DNA of 64,000 nucleotides from Ulva prolifera (GCA_023078555.1 JALAAN010000010.1:1736001-1800000); one strand, 5' to 3'. Shown: positions 22,461 to 34,949, counted from the stretch's first letter. The notes: a model not told the origin generated them from the sequence alone. Translations and numbers: made by a program.

Positions 22461-25400
22461 ACCTAATCTCTGAGTTTGGCGTGGCAGTATGAGGCCGCGC
22501 AATGGGATCTTGTTGGCTTTGGGACTGCTGCTCCAGGCGCAGATGATGCATGGAACAATAAAATTACAAGAGACCACGCACCTGTACAGAATTCAAGCGA
22601 CTGAATTTGTGCATGTGCATTTTTTATGCTTCTCCTGCGGCAGAAGGCGCACTCAAGGCAGGCTGGTTGTGCAGGGGTCTACTTCCTGGACCTCACGTCG
22701 AGCCATTCCGGGCGCACGATGAGCGCGGACACCACGCAGCCCACCCCCCTGCGCCTCGTCGACTGCACCTTTGCCGGCAACCAGCTCTCCGCATCTGGCG
22801 ACGGCACCATCATCCTCGTGGAAGCTGCCCCCGCCTGGCTGCAGTCCTGCACACTGACGGGCTTCGACACGGATGTCGACGCCGAGACCACCCCTCCCCA
22901 GATCCTGTTCGGGGTGTTCTACAGCGACGGGCCGGAGCGATTCATCACGAGGCAGGACCTCCTTGAAGCTACTGATGCTCCGTACTCTTTCGACTCGTTC
23001 GTAAATCCACTCACCAGGCCGCAGGTGCAGCCGGTGGCGGACCCTCCCGACCCGGGGGCCTTCCTGGCGGTCGATGATGCCTTCATCACAGACGCCGCCG
23101 AGGTGGGCCCTGCTTATGTCCAGCCTGATTTGCGCATTTGCTCACGCAGATGTCAAACTGCATGTGTATCTACCACTCCGGAATGAGGTGAGGTTGACAA
23201 TTGGCGGCCTCTTGATGATCTCCAGCAGCACCACAAAACATCACGTGGTTGAGATGGTCAACCTGCATATGAAATCTTGCATGGGAGAATCATAACACAA
23301 ATTGCAAACATCTGGATAAAGATGCCTCATTTTTCGACCTGCAGCACCATCGGTGTCACGATCCGTGGGCTCTAAGAGCTAGAGGCGGACAGCAGTCCCG
23401 GTGGCAATTAACTACCTAGGCCTGGTGCTACGATCGTCACAATTTCAGCTGCTGTGTTGCGTCTCCACAGTACATTCCAGGAACTTGGCGTCTCCAGTAT
23501 AGATATGTACCATACACGTTGCCATGCGCTGTCGTACAACTGCGCGATGCCTGCAGGCGGTGGGGGTGAGTGAGCCGGGCCGGCCGTGGGCTCTCACCGC
23601 GGCCGCCACCGAGACTTCCGCACAGCCCGATCCACCCGGCCCTTCCAGCCCAATCACCAGCTCTGATCCGCCCAGCTCATTCGTCACGAACGCCCCTCCC
23701 GACCCAATCATCCCACCCGAGTCAGACGCTCCTGCCGCCCCAACCACCCCGCCCAACCCGATCACCCCGCCCGCCCCAAGCACCCCACCCATATCAATCA
23801 CCTTGCCCTCCCCAAGCACCCCCCTTGACAGCAGCGGCAAGCGGCCGTTGAAGATGGCCTTCTACTACGTCTTCCAGCCAGACGACCCGACAGAAGCGAT
23901 CGAGTATTTACAGCAGACGCTCATCCCCGCGGCTGCAAGCCTGCTGGGGAGGTGGCTACGGGTGCGTGCAACTCAGGCACTGGATGTGTCCAAGGTATCG
24001 AGTTTCGGCTGATCAGTGTTACATGTATCATCATCATTGATGATGCCTGTTCCGGAGCCGCGGCCGGTGACGCTTACACCTGGGTCAGAGCAGGTTGGGA
24101 AGCCTGCCAGTTTGCACACTCACACCCGCAGCTCCCGACTGCTGCACCAAGAGCGGGTGCTGTGTGTAGGTACGTGATCCAGGGGAGCCCCTGAATTTCA
24201 GCGATGACGCGGTGGACCGTGACGGGATCCCGATTCCGCCTGGGCCAGATGGCAGCGGAGGTGCGCTGTTCACCATCCACTGAACCGCATCACAGGGTCT
24301 GTGAGTCAACATCTATGTGCTTTTCAGCGGTGAGATGGTGTCCGCGGCCGACATGTGTTTCACAATGCCCCACAACAGCTGACACGTGTGAGCCTCGCCA
24401 CTGTATAATCATGCATCTGATCAGCATGCATCCTTGCAACATGATGAGCAAGGCCCCTTGCTGTTTAGCCAGGCTGCAGCTGTGCATGCACTGAGCACGT
24501 ACGTAGTATGCCGGACGATGCGCCGCGTCAGGCATGTAACACGTCCATTTGTACAAGTGTGCGTGTGCAGCGTACAATGCGGACATTCTCGTCAGAGTCC
24601 GCTCAGAGGTACCCACTCCAAGGTGTGAACCGTCCGCACTTGCGTATGGCTTCAGCATGAGAAATGCCCGCGGCGGCCGTCCGATGCTGGGGGCGTTGGA
24701 CGTGAGGCTGTGCTGGATCGATCCGGCCGCCTCGTTGAACAGCCAGCTTCAGTCCTTGCTGCATGCGTGCTTGCACATGCTGGTGCGCCGCCTGCCGTCC
24801 GGTCTACCTGATCACACAATATCCCTCACATGTATGCATGTATTCTTGTATGTCTGCTCAGTGATCTGAGACAGGCCATGCTATGGCAAAGAGCCGATCG
24901 GCAGGCACTGTGAATTTTACAACTGATCATGCTGGAGTGAACAGATCACGAGAGCTCAGGCCATTGTGTGGTGGAGCACCAGAGCTTTCTGCTTGACATC
25001 AGGACCAAACGCAGTGATTGGAAGATCAGAATGACACCGCGCAATCAATCAGCACGACCAAACGTTACAACATGTTAACACATCTCCAGGAGGACCTCCC
25101 GAACATCTGCCCTTGACTGCCTGCTACCTATCGTCGTTTTTCGAGTTCGGTCAGAGGGCATACATTGGCCCGGGGCCGGCGGCGCTATGGGTGACACCAA
25201 GCAGCGGCTTGTTTCTTGTCTAGACAAGAAAGTAGTTACAAAACAATGAGCGGCCGCACCAAAGACAGCACCAATATCTCTCGTAGAACATCTTTGCATG
25301 CGCAGGGAGGACCTCGACACCAGGCAAACGCATGTGAGAACGAACGAGAGAACAGCTCATGCATGCTGCAAGCCCTGCGGCACTATTGAGCCCCCAAAGC

Positions 25401-28400
25401 GTGAATGCATCATTGCACAGTCCCAGCAGCACTACTATTGGCCAGTGATGGTGCAAGCCGATCCACAATGATCGTGTTGCATGCGTGGCGCTCTATCCAT
25501 CATGTGCATCGGCCGCGCGGAGCCAGTTGGGAGTCGTCTGGGTGCATTGCTTAGCAGACACATTGCATCCAGGCCATGCATGCAGGACTTCGATGCGAAC
25601 CCGGGGGCGGGTCAAGAGGAGAAGGACGTCGTACGGGAGGTGTCGGTGGCGGAGGCGCCAGGGGTCGCGGGGCCGGTGGGGATCGGGGCGTACTGGGTCA
25701 GGGTGTCGCCCAACGCGGTGCGGGAGGCGCGGCTGCACTTCGACTGCCCCGACCTCGTCGGGGCGCTGCTGGAACGGTATTACGGGGATGCCTCGTGGGA
25801 TCTGTCAACGCGTCACTTCAATGTACGCCCCCGTCCACAGCGATTCTGATCAAGTATGTGGAATATGCTCAATTGTACGAGGTTGGCGTCGTTGAGCCTG
25901 CGCGTCAGCAGTCACCGCAGTTCGCCGCAGACTCTCGCTCGGAGCGGCAAGTATCAGCGCCTGGGGTTCGGAGCCGTCTCGCAGGCGTGCAACGAGCGTG
26001 CTCTGTCAACCTCTTCATCCAGGTAGTGATGTACTAAAGCTGTCACGGGCGCTGCCCGGCGGTAAATAATATAATCCGGACTGAAGTCACTGTGGCCAGC
26101 GAGGCCGGCAGCCCGAGTGCTAGCTTCATCATATGTTAGCGTCCGCCGGAACGAAAGCCTGAGCTGCGTAAGCTCAACTCACCTCCGGCTGGCTGCTTAA
26201 CATGCCGCAGTGCTGCAGGGGGACCTGATGCGTGGCACGGGCAAGGGCGCAACCAACTCTGTGCACTTCACCCGAGGGGTTGTCACCGACTTCACGCTCG
26301 CGGTGATGCAGGACAAAGGCTGGTGCGCTGGCCACTGCCGCAAGCATGCACAGCCGGCGCGGTATGCTGGTAGTACGTTGGCGTAATTACTATGCACGTA
26401 AGTCGGCGTAATTAGTAGGCGTAAAGCAACATAAACCTGGATTTACTGAGCCGTATCCATCAGTGGACATTGACAACTCCGAATGAACGGGACCGCATGC
26501 CGTCTAGGTAGAGCAGCCCCATGCCTCGCAGAATTCAAGGTTCACTCGCCGAACATACTTTGCTTGTGTCTGTGCTGCATGTGCAGTGGCTACCAGCAGC
26601 CGGGACTCATAACAGCTTACACTGCCTTGCAACTGACACATATTGCAAGCTTGGCATGATGAGACCCATGACCCAGAGCCGGTGCAGGTATGATGTGAAG
26701 TACGGCAGTGCGGGCTTCAACTCTTACGGCTTCAAGGCCGGCTGCGCCTTTGTCACCGGCACTGCCGCCGAGGCGCTCGCGGACCCCGCCTCGGCGCGCT
26801 ACCTCTGCGACCCGGCCGACAGCGGCTCGACGGCATGCTTCCACGACTTCTCTGGCCAGGCCGTCTGCCGGCCCCGGTCCTACGGGACTGACGTCGCGGA
26901 CATCGCGGACTACGACTACATCCACACAGTGGACACGGTGAGCTGCCCGTGACGTCCAGGCCGCCTTTGGCGCATATGCATGCTGCCCAGCTGTACATGT
27001 GCATGCATGCGTGTTTGATATGCGCCCATGCATGTGTCCACAGGGACGCTGGCAGCGCGCCTTGGGCAGGCTTGCGTGCCAAAGCGGCGCTTCAGACGGC
27101 TCAAATCTGCGCTGGAGATCTTGGGCTGATCATGAGGCTGTCCTCATGAAGACTGATGTCGGACCCAGCCTTGGAATCTGCTGTAGTTCTCTGGCTGTCC
27201 CATCGAAGGAAACTCTGGAGCAGTTCGTGGATGGGACCGCTAGAGAACTACAGCAGTATACATCTGGCAGCAGATCTAGGTGCCAGATCTTGATTGCACA
27301 GCTGGCGGTCAGGAATTCGCTCATGCGGCCATTTGCTATAAACATCACTGTTAGTAGATTCAAATTTGATTAAAGGTGGGCAGAGGCTGCACAAGCGGCG
27401 CACCAGCACGCATGATGTGTCAGATGTGCATGAATGCATTGGAGCGCGACGCCCAGAACCACAGGCATATGCAGTGCACGAGAGCAGGCGTGGACGGCCT
27501 GGTTCAATAGAGGGTGTTTTAAATTTGGTCTCACGGTGCTCACACAGGTTATGTGGCATGTGCACTGTGTGGGCCGGCATGGCGTGTTCATTGCCCTGAG
27601 AACAAAGGTTATCACGCACGCTGTGGCGGGTTCACTGGCCAGATCCTCAGATGCATGGTAGCAATATGGTGCTGAATGAGGTTTTGAGTGCCGTCAAGGA
27701 GAGTGCAGAGATTCTGAAATGGGCTGGTACCGAGTCTCGTACCGGTGAGAGTTTGTAGAGACATAAGGCAGGGGGTGGTCTGTTGCCTGTCGAAATTTCA
27801 GAGACAAATCAGGCGGTCTGTGTAGTTGAGGCTCACACTTGGCTTGGCTCCCACATGGGCCTGCAGCACTGCAGCCATAGGCTGGGCACACACATGTGCC
27901 AGATGGGCCACAGCTGCGCAGAAAACAACTCCTTCCGATGCAAGCAGCACAGCTTGCATTAGACTCTATAGGGCTAGCGCTTGACTGCTGTGCACTCCGC
28001 CTGGCGATCTGGGGGCTGGCCTGACTGATTCACAGAGTTGAATGGCCCCATTAGTTTTCATGTGACCGCTGGATGTCGTCAGGCGTCACGGGCTACCCCA
28101 GATTAGTGATGTAGGGATATGTGTAGCTGGCGCTTGGGATGCTGGCCTCAACATCTCAACATCTTGGCGAAAGGGTGCGTGACAGGGCTCATGCCGTCCA
28201 TTGGCACCAATGCCCTGTCATGATCACGCACCCTTTCGCCAAGCCTGCGTCAACAGCGGCCGGCTCCGGCTGCTGCCTCATGCCTGGAGCATGATGGCCG
28301 ATGCATGTGAACTGACGCTACCTTAGCATCCTGACCTCGTTTCAGCAGAGTGAACGGGTCTTCGCAAACACGCCACAAGAATATCCGTTCCGTGGCCGTC

Positions 28401-29982
28401 ATGCCAGCTGTTTGTGCAACTTCTGCGCGTGTCAAGATGCACCATGGCCAAGCGGCCGGGACTAGCACCGACAATGTACAAGTTGACATCCATCCTGCGC
28501 CTCCAGGATGCGAACGATCAGCAGTCATATCGCGATGAGGTCAGGACGTTGGACTGCCAGAGCACGCCTGGGTCGCGGTGCATCAACGAGGCGGCGCCTG
28601 GCGGCGCGCCCGGGCAGCTGCGGTGCGCTGCAGACCTCAGCTGCTCCCCCAGCGGCCAGGTCCTCGTGGCGGGGCAGCCCTGCGCCGGTGCGTCCCCCAC
28701 ACCACGCACGCCTGCGCGCAGCTGCGCTCGCCCCTTCAGCCACATCGCCACGACAAACTTCCTGAACAATACGAATGCCGAAATCATCACGCCCATACTC
28801 TGGTCTCCGTACTGACAATGAAATCAATGAGCTGCCTTGTTACTAGAGTCGGTTACTGGGATCGATCCAGACGTACACTGCCATTGAGTGGGCCCTGCAC
28901 ACTTTCCTAGGAGCTCCAACTGTGTCATCATGCACTTGCTGTGGCCCTGTGGTGCTACTTGCCTATCCAGGTTTTTTCCCCCTGCCGCACGTGTTCCCCC
29001 TCCACCGCCAAGAATAGGTGGCTCGCTGGTGGGGACACATTCTTTTACCATATGCTTGCCCAGTGCACCGGACTTCACTGCGCCACCATGGATGGTGGAG
29101 GCGTGCATGCGGGCGCTGGCAGCTGCTGCCAGAGAAGAAGTGCAGACAATTCCACATCATAGTGTTTCACACTCTGCGTACGTGGTACATGCAGGCACGA
29201 TGAGCGGCTGCCCTCCGGACGAGCTGATGTGCGGCAGCCCCGGGCTGCTGACGTGTGCGACGCCGGAGCTGCGCGACTGCAGTGGCCGCGGCGACTGCCT
29301 CGAGGGCCGCTGCTTCTGCCACATCGGCTGGGGCGGGCCCGACTGCTCCGTGCGAGTGTGCATGTCTGCGTGTCCTGATGTGCGCCCCCGGCCCACTCCT
29401 GCCACCACACTGTACTGCCCGCGGCATGTCTGCCAACGCATTTTGTGTGTGCACGACGCGTACACGTCGCATGACATGCCCTGTGCGGAGCTCTGCTCAT
29501 GCATGAGTGGTCTTGGCGCGCCTCACCTGTGTGTCGGCTCACGATTCCCATGGCGATGCCTTCGGGATTCTGAAGTTTTCCCCTGCGTATTCATGCCTCT
29601 GCATTGCACACACACACACACCGCAACGTTGAGTTCACTGCTGCTGGCAGTGTTGCTAAAAGTCGGCTAGATCTGCAGGACGAAAGGCCCATGGCGGTGC
29701 CAGCCACATGGATCTCAGGCCGGCACCTGCTCCCCTCTCCAAAGAGATGTCGCTGTGGACACAAATCCCAATCTTTAGATCGATTGTTTGCTTGCATACA
29801 CACTCAAGTACACTCAGAACTGCCAGCTTGACTTGTCCAAGTAAAGGAGCACAGGAGAGATAATCCGTGTGGTGCGCTTACAGGGGTCGCCGTGCCCGCC
29901 GTCAGGGTTTTGCGGGGTGCCGGAGTGCGGGGAGTGGTCCGTCGGGGCCGTTGGCAGGGGGTCCCCCTGCACCTCCGCCTAG
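20831..29982 (+). CDS. Gene A: secreted beta-helix / leishmanolysin-like (M8) pseudoprotease with EGF-like tail
   Basis: Twelve exons: 20831-21079, 21965-22310, 22675-23102, 23557-23961, 24170-24260, 24571-24782, 25586-25822, 26219-26322, 26688-26937, 28507-28687, 29195-29349, 29884-29982. They form 919 in-frame codons to a TAG. Residues 1-341 look like beta-helix rungs (ARHIAIQQHLDLTTLP, PLWLDNLYIKA, VWLTRSVIQGGF, LRLVDCTFAGN). Residues 342-476 are an acidic, Pro-rich linker ending GKRPLKMAFYYVF. The M8 domain (about 465-774) has RPMLGALDV, then HACLH at 571-575 where HExxH is expected, HFDCPDLVGALLE, ASWD where SHWE is expected (Ser 647), DLM and AVMQDKGWYDVKYG. Then come Cys-rich (775-834) and EGF-like (CSGRGDCLEGRCFCHIGWGG) segments and a Cys-rich end. 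The substrate or ligand is unknown. Protease activity is unlikely given the lost residues. A signal peptide is inferred from the exon at 18603. Confidence 0.85.
21333..21364 (+). repeat. Short dispersed block TGCCATACAATGGCCC
   Basis: CTCTGCCATACAATGGCCCG followed by a GTTGTAC end. Near-identical blocks lie at 5103, 49111 and 55229. At 49.1 kb the block immediately precedes the AT-rich repeat, so it may be part of a larger element. Confidence 0.5.
22422..22457 (+). repeat. Poly-C run in intron 2 of gene A
   Basis: Thirty-six consecutive C, about 110 bp after the exon 2 donor. Confidence 0.95.
26428..26512 (-). repeat. Dispersed AT-rich repeat, copy 3
   Basis: Reverse orientation: TTTACTGAGCCGTATCC, then GGACATTGACAACTCCGAAT, then GGGACC. 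It lies in intron 8 of gene A. Confidence 0.65.
27178..27256. repeat. Inverted repeat, 27-bp arms
   Basis: Arms 27178-27204 and 27230-27256 match at 25 of 27 positions with a 25-base spacer. It lies in the long intron 9 of gene A, which has about 0.9 kb more than the intron of gene B. Confidence 0.85.
28163..28243. repeat. Inverted repeat in intron 9 of gene A
   Basis: The left arm is 28163-28188 (CTTGGCGAAAGGGTGCGTGA start). The right arm, 28212-28243, is its complement with a 6-base insertion. The spacer contains a further small palindrome (ATTGGCACCAAT). Confidence 0.85.
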
Positions 29983-29984
29983 CA

Positions 29985-32560
29985 CCGGCCTCGCGCCGAC
30001 TGGGCGATTGATGGTGGCTAGTGGTTGAACAACCACCCTGGTCACGCAAACCCGGCGCAGTCGTCGTGGTACCGAGGCATCACTGGAATCGCGGCAGTAC
30101 ACCTACTAGTAGTACATTATTTGTCTGCGTATATTGTTCGGTTTTTCTGAGCCCTACAGCAGTTTTCCTTATCCCTAGAATGTGCGATGGAATCCTACGT
30201 GGGATGCCCTTCCGGTGTAGACCGAGGTGTGCCCGGGAGGGCAGTGCACTGTCTGCGTTGCCGTTGCAGCTTCGGCATCGCATGGCTTAAATGTCTATGA
30301 AGCAGATTCTGTGCGCAGAACCCGCCTCTCAGCTGAAGCCCAGTGTCATGTGTGGCAATAAGGTTGGCTGAGGCCCGCTTTGCAAGTCTGTTTCGGCCAG
30401 CCACATGCCCACGCTGCAGACGGCTGGGCGATGGCACTGGACGCCGGTCCGCGGTAAACGCGGCCTTAATAATACGGGCCAAAATGCTGTGAATGTTGCC
30501 CGTTTGGAGAGGGTGCCGTAAAGGTGGCGTTGGTGTCGATGACCCAGTAGTCAAAGAGCTTCGTGCTGATTGTAATCTGTGCTGAACTGCAGGAAGCCCT
30601 CCGACCCGACATACACCGCTGTAAGCTTCAATTCAACAGATCCTATCAATTCTAGCTGCTCCTCTGCGAACTCCCTGAAGCACCTCAGGCGGCACCGCTT
30701 GCGCGCCATGCCGCTCAGTCCGCGCCATGCCCGATGCCGCTCAGTCCGAGCCTCCATTCTTTTCACCCAACTGGAGATCCCAATCGATGAGTGGGTGCCA
30801 CTGCTGACCTGTGTGGGCTCCATGGCGCATCTGTCGCAGCCACGAATCACTTTGTTCGCACTGAGGTCGATTACTTGGACGGCGATTGGCGAGCACTCAT
30901 GTTTGTCGTCTCCCGGGCCCGCCGGGCCCGTTCACTCTTTTGTAAGAACCCGGCTGGCGAGCACTCACATTGTCACCCTACTTGGTTGGGAATGACGCAG
31001 TCACCCACAGTGTGGCACGTACCCTCTCCAGCTCCGGACAGCGCCGCATGCATATGATAGCAATGGACGCCCATGTCTCGGCAATTGTCAATGACGCGGT
31101 GGATGTGGCTACGCATACTCACTGGCAGAGGCAGATAAGTGTGCGGCTAGAAGAGTCTCACCGCGTGACTGACTGTGCTGGGCCACAGGCTGTGAGAATC
31201 AGCTTGGAGGCTGGGACGAAGGATGGATTCAAGTGGACGGAGGGGGGCGGCCCCGGGCCGCCGCTAACGCCAGACAGCAGGCCAGACCGGTGCCCTGCGG
31301 GCAAAATGGAAGCTAACCATCGAGATCCCATAGCATGCGGCTAAATGAGCAGCAGAGCAGCCAGCAGCCGAGCACAGCGCACCCCCCAGCCACCACAGAG
31401 CAGGGGAGAACTTGTAAAGACCGCGTGAAAATTGCGAGGGCATGCCTGATACGCAGCGATGGCTGGTGGCTGGTGCGGACGAACAGTGATGTGCAAAACG
31501 GGCCCCCAATTTCACAGCACTTTGTAGACTCTCGGAGCATGCATGAGATGGTGGGCTGTAGCTGTCCTTTCAGCACATAGCAGGAATAGCGTGTTGCTGC
31601 ATTCTGTTGCGATCGTGGCCGCTGCAGTGCCTCGCTTGACTGTGTGAAAATATTGCTGAGTGCTGTGATTGTCGCGATCGGTGTCGGCCGCGGAAGTATT
31701 GTGATTCTTGCACGAGTAGACGAACCAGTATCGCAGTGGAGAGGCAGGAGCAGGTGTGACAGTTTGTCAACAGGCCGGGCAATTCCGGGCTGCGAACACC
31801 GAGCTGCTGTATGTTTAGTATATGCTGCCATTCGAATGCTTGCTGCAAATTCGGGGCGCACACCCATTGCACGCATATATATGTGAGTCCACAGGCCATC
31901 AGCATCACGGCACAACATCAACATCATCACTGAATGCTGTGGGAGCGGGCGAAGCATATAAAATGCTGCGCATCTGCTCTAGCTCACATTCTTATCTCGA
32001 TGGTTAGCTCCCATTTTGCCTGCTGGTGTATACGTGCTGAGTCAGCGCTGCTGACTGTTCCGGTGGCAAGTGGCGTCATGCATATATAGCACGTACGTGC
32101 GGCCGCGTCATATGTGATGGCGATGTGACCGCATGCAATAATGTCGATGTTCAACGACGCAACGCGGCTCCAGCAACACGTTCTGTACAGAAAGTCGCTC
32201 GTGCTGCGGCAGATCAAAATACCTGTACGAATTTGTCAACAACCGCCTGGCCCGTCCCGGGGCGCGTGGTGGCATTGCTTCGTGCGGTCACATGATCTGG
32301 GAATGCGACATGACCACGTCCGGCTTGCGCCGGCTGCGCTCAGCTGTGCACAGCGCCCAGGCTGCGGTCCCGGAGCAGTCCCGCCCCGGCGGTGCAGTCC
32401 GACACGTGCGCACGCGGTTCCCGCTCCACGTACAACATGCGTTGGACTTGCTCTCTCTTCTGCAGCCGCTACAATGTGAAATACCGCATATGTCTGCTGC
32501 AGATGCGCAGCGCCAGACAAAAGTGCGTGCGCCATCAACTGCAAAGATCGATCGGCACTG
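29985..32560. other. Spacer between gene A and unit 2, nothing recognised
   Basis: About 2.6 kb of mixed composition. A 214-codon open frame on the minus strand (31957-31313) shows neither splice sites nor a recognisable motif. I see no credible gene. Confidence 0.35.
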
Positions 32561-32569
32561 CCCGGGCCT

Positions 32570-32810
32570 AGTCAGCAGTGCTTGCTGCACGACACCTTTG
32601 TGGCACACCGAACATACGCGTGGAGGCGAGCAGCACTGCATAGACATGCCTTTACAACCTTGCTTGTGTCGCCGATAATCTTCGACGGCAGATAGAGCGC
32701 AAGCGAAGCCAGCGAGGGCCCCACCTGCAGCAGTCACACACGCGGAAAGCGGTCGTATCGAACGCAGATGTCATGAGACCTTCACATATTCAGATCAGTT
32801 GACAACTGGA
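32570..32810 (+). promoter_or_regulatory. Conserved upstream block of cluster unit 2
   Basis: Counterpart of 17990-18200 and 47140-47345. It includes GTGTCGCCGATAATCTTCGA and later GAGACCTTCACATATTCAGA with CAGTTGACAACTGG. It sits about 400-600 bp before the signal-peptide exon at 33204. Confidence 0.35.
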
Positions 32811-33203
32811 AGATGATTGCCAAGGTGGCCCGAGTGTAGGCCTTCAGCTGTAGCTGCAGCCATGGCACCATCCAACCACGAGCCCGTCAGTGCCTAATAC
32901 CTTGATCTAGAGGCTGCTGACTTTAACGACCAACACATCAAGGTAGCGAATTCACGTTTCATATTCCTGTTTTCATAAACAACAGTATGATGGCGTGCCG
33001 GAGCGCTCGAGCACCGGTGGCCGCGCACAGTGGTGCAAGCGTCATTCGTGCTACAGCGTAGGTGAAACGTAGTACGTGTGGGACAGGCTGGCTGATCAGG
33101 AAAAAGTTGACTGTTTTAGACAGGCGAGACAGCTGCGCCAAAGCTCGACTAGAGCTGGTCGTGCGACACGCTTGGCTAGCGCTGCTTCGGTCTAGCCGGC
33201 CTG

Positions 33204-33362
33204 ATGTTGTCTGTTTATACAAAAACGAGTGTAGCCTCGCGTATAGTGTTTTTTGTATGTTATGCTTTTCTTGTCCTGCCCGTGCTGCCGATGCAGTACA
33301 AGGACAGCCGCGAGCTCAAGTCCGGCCAGCCAACCAGCATTGGCTTCATCGAAGCAGTAAAG
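33204..33362 (+). CDS. Signal-peptide exon, cluster unit 2 (gene B or a small gene before it)
   Basis: A 53-codon exon: MLSVYTKTSVASRIVFFVCY, then AFLVLPVLPMQYKDS, ending GFIEAVK at a GTGCGT donor in phase 0. It aligns with the unit 1 exon residue by residue in type (M-x-x-[LV]-Y-x-K, V-x-S, VCY/VCF, LP, QY) while the nucleotides differ widely. It lies 1.6 kb before the beta-helix exon of gene B. The assignment to gene B rests on position. Confidence 0.55.
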
Positions 33363-34108
33363 GTGCGTGTTCGCCAAGACCCGAGCTACACGCCGCAGAA
33401 GCAGAACAACAGCTTCAAATTTGATCTAAACTTTCCAATGAAGCATCATTCCAAGCACGCAAAGGGAGCCCACTCATCAATTTGCAGAGTCCTTGTACTG
33501 CACAGCGTGGGCATCAGGCACTGGAATAAGCTGGAAAACTTTCTATTACAGCTTATCGATTGACGTCTCTAAGCATATCTCTGCTGCATGGGGTGCATAT
33601 ATGGCTTTTAAGCCTTTGTAGCTGTCTTGTGCGCACGCGATCATAACTTGGCATGCCAGCATTCCGGAGACAGCATATTGACCCATGTTCAAATGTCGTG
33701 TGGACTGTGCGAGGGACTCGAAAGTGGAATGCGTTGTTCTGATGTCAACAACATGTGATCGCTCCGGGTGAACTCCCGATCAGTCGTCGTCGTCTGCTGC
33801 ATGCTGCTGGAGCTCGCCTGCGTCAAGTGTCTCGATACATTCCGTACAAGCGACAATGTATCGCAATGTTAGAGTGGGCGATATTCCAATGCTGGAACCA
33901 CTAGCGTCGAGAACTTTCAGTCTTTGAGCAATGATAATGATAAAAATGATGCTCTTGACTGGAATCGCCAATGAGCCCGCAATTTAGCAGCGCTGGCTCA
34001 ATTGATGGACTTTTCAATGGCATTAATACCGATGGAAAACAGTGTATTAGCTGTGTCGGTGATCAGCTGGCGGTGTGGCGTTCTGATGCGCTCTCAGCTT
34101 GGCTCCAG

Positions 34109-34241
34109 GCAGATGCTCGCTGGATGCAACAGAACTTGTAAAACAAAGCGCTTGTGTTATATACCAGGTGTATCTCTGCTCGATCGGTTCTCAAAGTGTC
34201 GGTGGTGTGCCGATGTGGCTGTCATTGCGGGTCCCAGTTGA
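34109..34241 (+). CDS. Conserved small exon, cluster unit 2
   Basis: Counterpart of 19519-19648, after the acceptor CTCAGCTTGGCTCCAG. It reads QMLAGCNRTCKTKRLCYIPG, then SKCRWCADVAVIAGPS and a stop. The shared CAD-x-AVIA-GP end and splice acceptor support the plus strand. The function is unknown. Confidence 0.4.
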
Positions 34242-34949
34242 AGGAAGCTGTCCACATCATGCACGCTGAATTTGCCATTGCGTTTGCCACAGCTATCTTA
34301 CAACGCCATGTACAAAATCCTGCCTGAGATGTGCTGTGAACTAGCACTGGCAACGTGGTAGAATGTCCCCTGCGTGTTTGATTGTGCATCACGATGGCAC
34401 CTGCAAAGTCTGCTAGAGATGTCTCCAGGATAGCCCAAAGTAACCGGCATGATTCTGCAGCCTCTGACATCATCTTTTGTTGATCCTTCAACTGATCACA
34501 GATGCTGCAAATGTCTGGCTGAATTCTGAGTTTGTCATATGGCTGCTTGAGTGCCCTCATCTGGATGAGGAGAGCTGTCCGGCGTGTAGACACTTCGCCC
34601 ATCACATATTACATCTGTATCGCCATGAATGCGTGCGACCACATGAGAGTTCCGGAAGAGTAGATGCTTTCCGCTCGCTGGGCGGCCCTGTGGTTGTTTT
34701 TGTCCACCTTCGAGCCGTCCGGTTTCGATCGAGTGCAGTCAGGCCTGTAGACCGCGACTGCTGCAAGTGATCAGGCCTGACACCACAATGGTGACGCGGC
34801 TCTGCTGTCCACTATTCCACATTTCAATCGACCCCAGCAAGCAGCTCCAATGCCTGTGAATTCAGCACAGTGGACATACATCACGCCTCCTGAAGAGCTG
34901 TGAAAATTGATTGAATAACATTTCTCACCAGCGCAACTCCGGGGCGCAG

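Noticed and set aside
24571..24782. Alternative splice donor in exon 6 of gene A (GTGCTTGC within the HACLH codons) that might restore HExxH
   Set aside because: Gene B lacks any GT at that position, both genes share the GTGCGC/GTACGC donor after HML, and that donor gives the matching phase.
31313..31957. A 214-codon minus-strand ORF in the spacer after gene A
   Set aside because: No splice sites, no motif, no counterpart in the other units, and codon use unlike the certain genes.
33780..33971. Minus-strand frame ending in an Asp run (QQHAADDDD), with counterparts at 48320-48523 and 19200-19340, suggesting a gene antisense to the cluster
   Set aside because: Frames do not stay in register between the three units, and unit 1 has a stop. 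The plus-strand exons around them have better-conserved phases, acceptors and protein pattern. The Asp runs arise from a CGT/GTC microsatellite.
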